The translations under genes and the position numbers were made by a program. From Bacillota bacterium (lineage in GTDB: Bacteria > Bacillota > Clostridia > Acetivibrionales > DTU013), in contig JAEYON010000020.1 in assembly GCA_023411645.1 (NCBI GenBank), positions 1-12,954 of the forward strand: 12,954 nucleotides of DNA. The letters run 5' to 3'. A model generated the notes under the pieces. The model was not told where the DNA came from. It saw nothing but the letters and a program-made list of their open reading frames with translations, and searched no databases. Positions 1-7,239 of the stretch are shown piece by piece. Numbering within the stretch: the stretch's first letter is position 1; the number at the start of each line of letters is the position of its first letter.

Positions 1-896
1 ATGATCTTACGCTTTGTCTCCGGGTCCTCAACTCCAGCAAGCCTTTCAAGAAATCTGTCCTGAGCGTCCACCCTAATCAGATTGATATCGAATTCTCCCT
101 TGAATGTTTTCTCTACCTGCTCCGCTTCATATTTTCTCAGCAGGCCATGATCCACGAAAATGCAGGTGAGCTGTTTTCCGACTGCCTTATGCATCAAAAC
201 TGCCGCAACTGACGAATCTACGCCTCCAGATAAGGCACAGAGCACCTTTCCGCCCCCGACCTTTTCCCTGATAACGTCAATGGATTGTCTCACAAAGGAT
301 GACATAACCCAGTCTCCTGTATATCCGCATATGTCATATAAAAAGCGATTCAGCATGTCACTGCCTCTCGGCGTGTGCATAACCTCCGGATGGAACTGGA
401 CTCCATACATGTTTTTTGCTTTGTTCTCCATTGCGGCTGTTGGACAGGTAGAGGAATGTGCGGTCTTTGTAAAGCCCTCCGGCATCTTCTTCACAAAATA
501 CGTGTGACTCATCCAGCATGTCGTCTCGGCTTCCATGCCTCTGAAAAGCTTGCTCTGCGTATCAAGCTCAATACTCATTTTACCGTATTCGCGTAAGTCC
601 GCCCTTTCGACTTCGCCCCCCATCATGACACCCATCAGCTGCATTCCGTAGCAGATTCCAAGAATGGGCACACCAAGTTCGAACACCTCTCTGTCGCAGT
701 AAGGCGCTTTGGGGTCGAGAACAGATGCAGGACCGCCTGTAAAAATAATCCCTTTTGGAGCAAGTTCCTTAATTTTCCCGATCGGGGTATGGTAGGGAAC
801 AACCTCACAATAGACATTTGCCTCCCTGACCCTGCGTGCTATCAATTGGTTATACTGACCGCCAAAGTCAAGTATCAGCAGCAGTTCGTTATTCAT
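1..896 (-). CDS. guaA: GMP synthase (glutamine-hydrolysing), N-terminal part, cut by window edge
   Basis: Converts XMP to GMP using ATP and glutamine, the last step of guanine nucleotide synthesis, in the cytoplasm. The minus frame is open for 298 codons from an ATG at 896 to base 1; the usual length is about 510 residues, so the rest of the ATP-pyrophosphatase domain and the dimerization domain lie outside the window. Residues 1-190 are a class I glutamine amidotransferase: ILDFGGQY near residue 8, GICYG with nucleophile Cys82, and GVQFHPEV with His169 and Glu171. The synthetase P-loop SGGVDSS is at 223-229, followed by the FVDHGLLR motif at 247-254. A GGAG ribosome binding site sits 8 bases before the ATG. 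There is no frameshift or stop in the visible part, so it looks intact. It is divergent from the secreted-protein gene at 1060. Confidence 0.97.
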   Translation of the reverse strand, partial: MNNELLLILDFGGQYNQLIARRVREANVYCEVVPYHTPIGKIKELAPKGIIFTGGPASVLDPKAPYCDREVFELGVPILGICYGMQLMGVMMGGEVERADLREYGKMSIELDTQSKLFRGMEAETTCWMSHTYFVKKMPEGFTKTAHSSTCPTAAMENKAKNMYGVQFHPEVMHTPRGSDMLNRFLYDICGYTGDWVMSSFVRQSIDVIREKVGGGKVLCALSGGVDSSVAAVLMHKAVGKQLTCIFVDHGLLRKYEAEQVEKTFKGEFDINLIRVDAQDRFLERLAGVEDPETKRKI

Positions 897-928
897 ACCT
901 TTATCTCCGCTCATCAATTTTATTTTTT

Positions 929-957
929 ATTATATCTTTACAATAAAGAATTGTATA
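929..957 (-). promoter_or_regulatory. Candidate sigma-A promoter for guaA
   Basis: On the minus strand a perfect TATAAT (929-934) is preceded after a 17-base spacer by TATACA (952-957), which matches the -35 consensus at 4 of 6 positions. Transcription would start near 922, giving a leader of about 25 nt that contains the GGAG site. The leader is too short for a purine riboswitch, and no such aptamer is visible here. A 5-bp dyad, ACAAT/ATTGT, lies at 940-954 inside the spacer and could bind a regulator. Confidence 0.5.
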
Positions 958-1009
958 CCACCATTTGTTTCACAAGTTTTACAATAATTTATCAAGTGTT
1001 TAACATATA

Positions 1010-1038
1010 TTGTTTCATTTGCCTTGGTTTGTTATGAT
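1010..1038 (+). promoter_or_regulatory. Candidate sigma-A promoter for the large secreted-protein gene
   Basis: TTGTTT (1010-1015), a 17-base spacer and TATGAT (1033-1038) match a vegetative promoter. The start would be near 1045, directly on the ribosome binding site AAGGTGAT (1045-1052). The site therefore decides the start codon: an in-frame ATG at 1024 lies upstream of the -10 box, so the ATG at 1060 is the one used. Confidence 0.5.
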
Positions 1039-1059
1039 ATTATCAAGGTGATTTACATA

Positions 1060-3741
1060 ATGAAGAAACTCGTATCAATTGTACTGGCAGTTTTTGTATT
1101 GTTCGTCGTCATGACGCTTTCGTCAATGACAACGGTACTTGGCACTGAACAAACCAAAACCGGCATCCATACTGAAGCCTCAGGCATTAAGGAAGCCACA
1201 GGCATAATCTCGGAAACCGTCTGCGAAACCCTTGACGCGCAGGCCTTTGATTCTCTGCGCCTTTATTATAATGATAAAACGCTATCAGATGAAAACTTGT
1301 TTGACAGATATGTGAATTTGAAAAAAAGCTATATCACAGCACTGGACAATCTATATAGCGCCAGCACTCTTTCCATTGACAACAGCCAAGCGGAAACAGC
1401 AATACATATTTTTTATGAAGGTCAGGAAACCCTGTTTGGGTTGGACAGCAGTGTATACCTCTATAACATTGCAATATATAAGGGTCTTGAGAAAAGTGAA
1501 CAGACCTGTTTGAGTCTGCTAATTCCCGTTCGATCCACAAACTCTGTGCTGACAGTCAACCTTATTATTCCACAGGAGCAGCTTGGCGAACAGGCAGCCG
1601 ATAATGTGGCGACCATATTGTCAGTGATTGCCTGCGACGGACTTGCACCACAGCAGGACGCGCCTGCGGTCCTCAGAAACACCGATATCATCGAAAAAGT
1701 AAAAGCGGGCGTTTATCCTGCAGCCTACCAGGAGTCCCCGGTCTATACAGTTGTTGAAGATAATCTGGCCGGCTACAGTGTCTCATTGCCGGATTCTTAT
1801 GTTCCGTTTACGAACAACAGGCTTGGCGGTATTCTTACATACGCAAGCTATAAAATCGATCCGAACAAGATTCTTTCCATCACCTCTCAGCCGCTGAACA
1901 ACCGCCAGGAAGACGCATCAGCTATTATCGAGCGCTTCATGACGACTATCCCGGATCATGTGGATCTTCTGGAAAGCGGAGATGTCATCTATGGCAGTAA
2001 CTGCTTCAGCTACGTTCTATATTCAAAAGTAGAAAACGATGTGGAAACCTGGTATTATGACTACTACATGCAAAGTGACTCCAGGCTTTACAAGCTGCAG
2101 CTCCAAAGCAGCTTTTCAGAACCGGGTTCTATTGTACTAGGTCAGATGGAAAAAATATTGGCCGGCTTTATTGCGGCCGACACACTTGAAACGCCCGGCA
2201 CAACAGAGTCAACTGACACACTTGACACAACCGGCATAGAGTCAACTGACACATTTGAGACAACCAACATGCCTGAGGAACCGGACATGGCTGCTGATGC
2301 TACTTCTCACAGCGCTCCTGAAACGGTCTTGTACGAAAACCGCGAAGAAGGCTACAGCTTTCAATACCCTCAGTCATGGACGCTGGAGGATGTTTCACCA
2401 GGCATTGACTATGACCGTCTCCGGTTGAATGTTCCAGGCCATTCGGGAACCCTTGAGATAACATTACAGGAAGCATACGCAAGCAATGCCGCGGCATTCG
2501 GATCGTCTGAATACACTCCTTCAATTCCCTCGAAAACATCAAGGCTCCTATCCTCTGATCTTGTGATTGACTCAGATATCTCTTCCTTTTACAGCATTGG
2601 AGTATATGTGGATGAGAATGGCAGGAACAGACTATTCAGCTCTGTTGATATTCTTAAGGGAAGTAAGATTTACTCCTTGCTTGTCACGGCGGGAGAATAC
2701 AGAACTAAAAACGGATATTTTGACGATGATAGCATCAATAATATGATCGATATGATCATATCCTCCTTCCAAATCCATAATACCCCCGAATCAGAGGCAA
2801 GAGCGCTTGCCGGGGAAACCCGCAACAGGAAGCTGGTCTTTTTAGAAAACACTCTCAGAGTTCTTTATGATCCTTACCTTATAGTCCTCCCAGCAGAAAA
2901 CATCCAACCTGACGGAACCATCATCGTAGCTGTGGAAAATACCAGCGTCAGCGGATACTATAAAGTAAGGCTCGATTATGCCGCCAGAAAGGCAGAGGTT
3001 CTGGAGCGCGTGCTTAATAGGAATATTCTGCTAAGTGAGCTGGACCGTCTTAGAACGCAATTCGACGGGCTTACAATTACCGGCACTTATCGTAATGAAA
3101 CGAAAATGACTATCTCCATAGAAAGTATTGAAGAAAATAACAACGCTGCCGGCACAAAGCCTGCAAAGGTTCTCCATAACTTCGCCGTCAATGCAAGGGC
3201 AAAAGATGGGAGCATCATATGGAACACAGTCAAAATCGCCGATCAGGAAGACTATATTGCCAGATGCAAGGCCTTTGTCAGCAGTAAGTTTGAATCAGAT
3301 GTTGACGTTTATCTTTTTGGAAACAATATTTTCAGTGATGTTGACATTTATCAGCAAAAGGGTGTGGATTATCGAGTACTGGCCTTCTATCAGGGCACAG
3401 GCAGATCAGGATTTTTCATGCTTACCATGAACCCGGCCACGGGCGTATTTACAGCCAGAAAAAGCTTTATCCCGTTAGCTCATATCGTTGAAAAGGCCAA
3501 ATATAAGTACGGGATAAAGAATACCGAAACCGGTTCGGGTTTATTCAGTTTTGACCCAGAGACATTTGTTCTGAACATTTTCACCTCTGAAAACACCGCT
3601 TATGCCGGACCTGATTCGTCTGAATCCAACGGCTCTGAAGGACTATCCTTTGATGTCCAGCATTTCAACGTTTACTACAATCTGGAGTCTGATCTGATTG
3701 AATTTACCAAGGTCACTCCCCCTGAGCCAGAAACGCATTAA
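1060..3741 (+). CDS. Large secreted protein of unknown function with two similar internal modules
   Basis: I do not recognise the family. The start at 1060 is chosen because AAGGTGAT lies 7 bases upstream; an in-frame ATG at 1024 has no such site. The product has 893 residues. Residues 1-28 are a signal peptide (MKK, a hydrophobic core, then a VLG cleavage-like end); there is no lipobox. Residues 50-215 form an N-terminal region. Two modules follow, at about 229-372 and 423-571, each opening with an 'EN/DN..GYS....P.S' motif and closing with a Lys/Arg-Leu/Ile-Tyr strand and an amphipathic helix. This layout recalls PsbP/DcrB-like folds, which is a guess. A Thr/Glu/Asp-rich linker (373-420) with an 11-residue repeat joins them. 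Residues 590-890 form a C-terminal region with no motif I know. There are no C-terminal anchor, sorting signal or catalytic motifs. An exported or surface role is inferred. Confidence 0.85.
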   Translation: MKKLVSIVLAVFVLFVVMTLSSMTTVLGTEQTKTGIHTEASGIKEATGIISETVCETLDAQAFDSLRLYYNDKTLSDENLFDRYVNLKKSYITALDNLYSASTLSIDNSQAETAIHIFYEGQETLFGLDSSVYLYNIAIYKGLEKSEQTCLSLLIPVRSTNSVLTVNLIIPQEQLGEQAADNVATILSVIACDGLAPQQDAPAVLRNTDIIEKVKAGVYPAAYQESPVYTVVEDNLAGYSVSLPDSYVPFTNNRLGGILTYASYKIDPNKILSITSQPLNNRQEDASAIIERFMTTIPDHVDLLESGDVIYGSNCFSYVLYSKVENDVETWYYDYYMQSDSRLYKLQLQSSFSEPGSIVLGQMEKILAGFIAADTLETPGTTESTDTLDTTGIESTDTFETTNMPEEPDMAADATSHSAPETVLYENREEGYSFQYPQSWTLEDVSPGIDYDRLRLNVPGHSGTLEITLQEAYASNAAAFGSSEYTPSIPSKTSRLLSSDLVIDSDISSFYSIGVYVDENGRNRLFSSVDILKGSKIYSLLVTAGEYRTKNGYFDDDSINNMIDMIISSFQIHNTPESEARALAGETRNRKLVFLENTLRVLYDPYLIVLPAENIQPDGTIIVAVENTSVSGYYKVRLDYAARKAEVLERVLNRNILLSELDRLRTQFDGLTITGTYRNETKMTISIESIEENNNAAGTKPAKVLHNFAVNARAKDGSIIWNTVKIADQEDYIARCKAFVSSKFESDVDVYLFGNNIFSDVDIYQQKGVDYRVLAFYQGTGRSGFFMLTMNPATGVFTARKSFIPLAHIVEKAKYKYGIKNTETGSGLFSFDPETFVLNIFTSENTAYAGPDSSESNGSEGLSFDVQHFNVYYNLESDLIEFTKVTPPEPETH
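2206..2271 (+). repeat. Two 33-bp tandem units coding the Thr-rich linker
   Basis: Units at 2206-2238 and 2239-2271 match at 28 of 33 positions; the first 15 bases, GAGTCAACTGACACA, are identical. They encode ESTDTLDTTGI followed by ESTDTFETTNM in the linker between the two modules. In-frame tandem units like these can expand or contract by slippage and change linker length between strains. Confidence 0.8.
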
Positions 3742-4814
3742 TAAAAGGATCAAGTTCACCGTCCATGACCGAATATACATCGCCCATCTCATGATTGGTT
3801 CTGTGATCCTTTACCAGAGTGTACGGACAGAACACGTATGACCTGATCTGGCTTCCCCATGCGATATCCAGTTGAACACCCTTCAGATCTTCAATCTTCT
3901 CCTTCTGCTCACGCTCCTTCAGCTCCATTAGCTTTGAACGCAGCATTTTCATTGCGGTGTCCTTATTCTGGAACTGGGATCTTTCTGTCTGGCAGGAAAC
4001 CACAACACCGGTTGGGATATGTGTGATACGGATGGCCGAATCTGTTTTGTTTATATGCTGTCCGCCTGCACCGCTTGCTCTGTAGGTATCTATACGTAAA
4101 TCTTCGGGATTGATGTCCACCTGTATGTCATCATCCATCTCCGGCATGACTTCCAGGGATGCAAATGAAGTGTGTCTGCGGCCGGATGCGTCAAATGGAG
4201 ATATCCTGACCAGCCTGTGCACTCCCTTTTCAGATCGGAGATACCCATATGCATTCTCGCCAATGACGTTGATGGTGACACTTTTGATGCCCGCCTCGTC
4301 CCCGTCCAGGTAATCCAGTATCTTTACGGTATAATCGTGCGCCTCCGCCCATCGCGTATACATTCGAAGCAGCATCTGAACCCAATCCTGGGCTTCTGTT
4401 CCACCCGCGCCTGCATGCAGTGTCAATATCGCATTATTCTTGTCATAGGGTTGTGTCAGAAGTGTTTCCAGTCTCAGCTTTTCATAGCGGCTCTTTATTT
4501 TGGCCAGTCCATCTTTGATCTCAGGGATGACATCAGCGTCATCCTCTTCCATCCCCAGTTCATTGAGAGTCTTTATATCATCAAGATCTGAAACGAGTCT
4601 CTCATACCGCTCCACTCTTGTTTTCAGTCCCTTTGTCTTTTGGAGCACCTTCTGGGAATTCTCAAGGTCATCCCAGAATCCGGGTTCCGCCGCCTTATGT
4701 TCAAGCTCTTCGATCTCGCCTTTCAACCTGGCGATGTCAAAGTGAAGCCCCCATTTCGACGATAGCATTGCCCAGGCTCTCAATGTCAAGTTTAAATTGT
4801 TCCAGTTCAAGCAT
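3713..4814 (-). CDS. prfB: Peptide chain release factor 2, expressed by programmed +1 frameshift
   Basis: Recognises UGA and UAA stop codons in the ribosomal A site and triggers peptide release. Translation starts at the ATG at 4814 (GGAG ribosome binding site 9 bases upstream), reads 25 codons (MLELEQFKLD... ending GASL) and meets an in-frame TGA at 4739-4737. Skipping one base after CTT leads to GAC at 4738 and a further 341 codons, giving 366 residues. With that numbering the stop-codon-recognising SPF is at 205-207 and the catalytic GGQ at 250-252, the same positions as in E. coli RF2. The pieces are 4814-4740 and 4738-3713. The open frame that begins at 4810 is a downstream-frame artefact. 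The gene's own stop is TGA, an RF2 codon. The last 29 bases overlap the plus-strand secreted-protein gene. It may be read from its own promoter or through from the ABC operon. Confidence 0.97.
4736..4752 (-). promoter_or_regulatory. RF2 autoregulatory +1 frameshift site
   Basis: On the minus strand, the slippery CTT TGA C (4742-4736) is preceded by a Shine-Dalgarno-like GGGGG (4752-4748). This is the known RF2 feedback device: when RF2 is scarce the ribosome pauses at UGA and slips +1, making more RF2. The gap between the G run and CTT is 5 bases here, against 3 in the E. coli site (AGGGGG UAU CUU UGA C), so its efficiency may differ. Confidence 0.95.
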
Positions 4815-4849
4815 CTTAATCAACTCCATCTATATGTTAGTTTTTATAG

Positions 4850-4886
4850 ATCATTACCCGGATATATTATATCATTACCCGGATAT
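4850..4886. repeat. 16-bp direct repeat upstream of prfB
   Basis: ATCATTACCCGGATAT occurs perfectly at 4850-4865 and 4871-4886, with a period of 21 bp (two helical turns). It lies between the stop of the ABC ATPase gene (4893) and prfB (4814). The pair flanks an extended -10 sequence on the minus strand, so the copies would face the same side of the helix around a promoter. They could be a regulator-binding pair or a simple duplication. Confidence 0.75.
4866..4874 (-). promoter_or_regulatory. prfB: Extended -10 promoter candidate for prfB
   Basis: The minus strand reads TGATATAAT (TG at 4874-4873, TATAAT at 4871-4866), a perfect extended -10. No good -35 lies 17 bases upstream, which is usual for this promoter type. 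The start would be near 4859, leaving a leader of about 45 nt before the prfB ATG. It sits within the direct-repeat pair. Confidence 0.45.
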
Positions 4887-4892
4887 TCATTT

Positions 4893-5654
4893 TCACTGAG
4901 AATAATTCTTCAAAAATGCCTTTGTTCTTTCATTTGTCGGATTAGAGAAAAGCTCGGCTGGCTTTCCCTCTTCAATAATTTGTCCCTTATCCATAAAAAT
5001 AATCCTGTCAGCAACATCTCGGGCAAACCCCATCTCGTGTGTTACAACAACCATGGTCATATGCTCTGAAGCCAGCAGTCTGATGACCTTCAATACCTCT
5101 ATTGTCAGCTCGGGATCAAGCGCCGAGGTGGGTTCGTCAAAAAATAGTATATCCGGGTTCAACGCTAATGCCCTTGCAATGGCCACACGCTGGCACTGTC
5201 CGCCGGAAAGCTGGAAGGGATAAGCGTCTGCCTTGTCTGCCAGCCCCATTTTCTCCAATAATTCCATCGCTGTTTTTCTTGCTTCTGTCTTCGAGATGCC
5301 TGCAACCTTTATCGGTGCCTCGGTAATATTCCTCAAGACAGAAAAATGTGGAAACAGGTTAAAATTCTGAAACACAAGCCCAAGACGCAGTCTGACACTT
5401 CTGAGCTCTTCTTCCGGCGCATATGACATCCTGCCGTTCGGCAGCTCCTCGCAAATTGTGTCCCCGGCGACAGTAATTGATCCTCCATCGGCTTTTTCAA
5501 GAAGATTAATACATCTTAACAGCGTACTTTTCCCCGAACCGGACGGCCCTATTACAGCAAGTACCTCTCCCTTTAGGATCTCAAGAGAAATACCGGATAG
5601 CACTTCGACGCCATCAAAGGCTTTATACAGTTTATCAACTTTCAGCATTTGCAT
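4893..5654 (-). CDS. Polar amino-acid ABC transporter, ATP-binding protein (GlnQ/HisP type)
   Basis: The cytoplasmic ATPase that powers amino-acid uptake with the permease encoded just upstream. It has 253 residues, the normal family length. Visible motifs are Walker A GPSGSGKS (36-43), Q-loop Gln96 in VFQNFNLFPH, signature LSGGQ (149-153), Walker B ILFFDEPTSALD (169-180) and the switch His206 in VTHEMGFA. These are typical of the PAAT (polar amino acid) group. The ATG at 5654 has AGGAAGGG 6 bases upstream; an ATG two codons later (5648) is an alternative. It is the third gene of the operon, 13 bp after the permease. Substrate cannot be told from the ATPase. Confidence 0.95.
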   Translation of the reverse strand: MQMLKVDKLYKAFDGVEVLSGISLEILKGEVLAVIGPSGSGKSTLLRCINLLEKADGGSITVAGDTICEELPNGRMSYAPEEELRSVRLRLGLVFQNFNLFPHFSVLRNITEAPIKVAGISKTEARKTAMELLEKMGLADKADAYPFQLSGGQCQRVAIARALALNPDILFFDEPTSALDPELTIEVLKVIRLLASEHMTMVVVTHEMGFARDVADRIIFMDKGQIIEEGKPAELFSNPTNERTKAFLKNYSQ

Positions 5655-5667
5655 GGTATACCCTTCC

Positions 5668-6300
5668 TCACTTGTAATAGTTCAGCTTTTTCTCCGCTAT
5701 ATGAAACACTCTTGTTACGATCCAATTCATCACAAAATAGAATATACCGGCAATGAACAGCGGCGTTACGGATGAAATTCTGGAAGCTTCATTCTTTGCA
5801 ACTCTGTAAAGCTCCGAAACGCCTAGTGTTTGTACAAGTGCTGTGTCCTTCACCAATGTAATAACCTCATTGCTGATTGGGGGTAAAATTCTTTTAATCA
5901 CTTGGGGTAAAATAATCCCCATAAAGGTTTGTGTTCCGGTAAATCCAAGTACCTGCGCCGCTTCATACTGGCCTTTGGGCATGGACTCGATCCCGCCGCG
6001 GAAAATCTCCGCAAAATAGGCGGAATAATTAAGCACAAAGGCAATGATTGCCGCAATAAACCTGTCAATATTCAGTCCGAACAGAATTGACGGAGCAAAA
6101 TATATTACGATAAGCTGCAGGATCAATGGTGTTCCTCGCATAATGTCGATGTAGACTTTTACGATTGCGCTGATAAGCCTGTTCTTTGACATTCTGCCAA
6201 AAGAGATCAACAAACCCAACGGCAGCGAAAACAACAGCGTCAGGAAAAAAATTTCCAGTGTGACTACCGTACCTTCCAGAAGAAACCCAAGGAACTTCAA
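5668..6300 (-). CDS. Polar amino-acid ABC transporter, permease (HisM/GlnP type), TTG start
   Basis: The membrane channel subunit of the importer. It has 210 residues with about five hydrophobic segments (roughly 10-34, 58-74, 79-98, 124-140 and 178-198). Family landmarks are RGTP at 55-58 and the EAA loop (113-132, EAAQVLGF...ILPQ), which docks onto the ATPase. The start is a TTG at 6300: an in-frame TGA lies seven codons upstream and no ATG or GTG is available nearby, while AAGG lies 5 bases and GAGGGGG 10 bases before the TTG. It would act as a dimer with the ATPase. It follows the binding-protein gene by 45 bp. Confidence 0.93.
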   Translation of the reverse strand: MKFLGFLLEGTVVTLEIFFLTLLFSLPLGLLISFGRMSKNRLISAIVKVYIDIMRGTPLILQLIVIYFAPSILFGLNIDRFIAAIIAFVLNYSAYFAEIFRGGIESMPKGQYEAAQVLGFTGTQTFMGIILPQVIKRILPPISNEVITLVKDTALVQTLGVSELYRVAKNEASRISSVTPLFIAGIFYFVMNWIVTRVFHIAEKKLNYYK

Positions 6301-6345
6301 ACGGACCTTACCCCCTCATTTAAACAGACGAATACCTGCCTTATA

Positions 6346-7134
6346 TTACTCTCCAAACCAATACTCAGAAATCTCTGCGAACTTGCCGTCTTTCTCCATT
6401 GCATCGAGAGTTTCCTGTACCTTTGTCATCAATGCTTTGTCAGCCATGCGGAAGCCTATACCGTATTCTTCCGGTGCAAGAGCCTCATCCAAAACCTTGG
6501 CATCCACTTTCCCTGCCTTAATATTGTAGTCAGCAACCACCTCATCCATCAGAACCGCGTCAACACCGCCTTTTTCAAGATCCATCAGAGCTATCATGTT
6601 ATCTTCAAACTCCACCACTTCGCCAAGCTTTGCTTTGAAATCCGCAGCATCGGCTAAAGCACTAGCAGCGCTTGATCCTGCCTGAAGAGCAATTTTTTTG
6701 CCTTCAAAGTCAGCAAGCGAGGCCAATGTAGAATCGCTTTTCACAACCAGAACTTGACGATTGCTCATATACGGTTTTGTGAAAAGAACCTGCTCCTTAC
6801 GAGCGTCAGTGATAGTAAAACCGTTCCAGATACAATCAATATTCCCCGAATTCAGCTCCTGCTCTTTTGTCTCCCAGACAATTTGCTGCAGGGTGAGCTT
6901 GATACCAAGACGGCTGCAGACTTCCTTTGCAAGGTCTATATCAAAGCCTATGATCTCATTGTTTTCATTCCTGAAACCCATCGGGGGAAAGCTGTCATCC
7001 AATCCCATGACCAATTCGCCCTTATCCTTCACCTTGTTCCATGACTTATCGGTGCCATCCGACGCCGTACAGCCTGTAAATACCATTGCCGCCACTGCAG
7101 CAATCAACAACATTAATGCTATGGTTCTCTTCAC
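6346..7134 (-). CDS. Amino-acid ABC transporter substrate-binding lipoprotein (SBP family 3)
   Basis: Captures an amino acid outside the cell and delivers it to the permease. With the start used here it has 262 residues: a basic MKR, a hydrophobic helix, and lipobox VFTGC with the lipidated Cys at residue 22. The mature part is a type II periplasmic-binding fold of the GlnH/HisJ/ArtJ kind, with GLDDSFPPMGF, GFDIDLAKEV and ITDARKEQVLFTKPY segments near the ligand cleft. I chose the GTG at 7134 because GAAGGA (7150-7145) is 10 bases upstream; a GTG at 7143 would extend the frame by three codons but lies one base from that site. It is the first gene of the importer operon. The ligand is not readable; glutamine, arginine, alanine/glycine-type or cystine uptake are all possible. 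Confidence 0.93.
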   Translation of the reverse strand: MKRTIALMLLIAAVAAMVFTGCTASDGTDKSWNKVKDKGELVMGLDDSFPPMGFRNENNEIIGFDIDLAKEVCSRLGIKLTLQQIVWETKEQELNSGNIDCIWNGFTITDARKEQVLFTKPYMSNRQVLVVKSDSTLASLADFEGKKIALQAGSSAASALADAADFKAKLGEVVEFEDNMIALMDLEKGGVDAVLMDEVVADYNIKAGKVDAKVLDEALAPEEYGIGFRMADKALMTKVQETLDAMEKDGKFAEISEYWFGE

Positions 7135-7186
7135 AAAATCCACATCCTTCTTTTAATATAGTTTATTTATGTCTAGTACAATTGCT

Positions 7187-7215
7187 ATTTTACTTTAAAA
7201 CTTCACTCAAGTAAA
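7187..7215 (-). promoter_or_regulatory. Candidate promoter of the importer operon overlapping a dyad
   Basis: The minus strand reads TTTACT (7215-7210), a 17-base spacer, then TAAAAT (7192-7187): 4/6 and 5/6 matches to sigma-A boxes. An inverted repeat TTTACTT/AAGTAAA (7189-7195 and 7209-7215) covers the same boxes, so a repressor there would block the promoter. The start would be near 7180, giving a leader of about 45 nt. In RNA the dyad could also act as a weak end signal for the aminotransferase operon, but there is no proper U-tract. Confidence 0.4.
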
Positions 7216-7220
7216 GCGTT

Positions 7221-7236
7221 ATTGCAATATTACAAT
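7221..7236. promoter_or_regulatory. Near-perfect 16-bp palindrome upstream of the importer operon
   Basis: ATTGCAATATTACAAT is a palindrome except for one base pair (ATTGCAAT against ATTGTAAT). It lies just after the aminotransferase stop and upstream of the importer promoter candidate. Its size and A/T-rich centre fit a homodimeric regulator site, such as an Lrp-type or MarR-type protein, but no factor can be assigned. Confidence 0.35.
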
Positions 7237-7239
7237 AAA

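Noticed and set aside
1..896. guaA as a truncated pseudogene
   Set aside because: The frame is open to the first base of the window; the missing part is simply outside it.
897..1059. Purine riboswitch upstream of guaA
   Set aside because: The likely leader is only about 25 nt and no aptamer-like three-way junction sequence is visible in the intergenic region.
4172..4591. 139-codon plus-strand open frame opposite prfB
   Set aside because: Antisense to the RF2 domain containing SPF; composition is that of a shadow frame and no start signal is seen.
4737..4739. prfB as a broken gene (in-frame TGA at codon 26)
   Set aside because: CTT TGA C with an upstream G run is the known programmed frameshift site, and the product matches RF2 numbering exactly.
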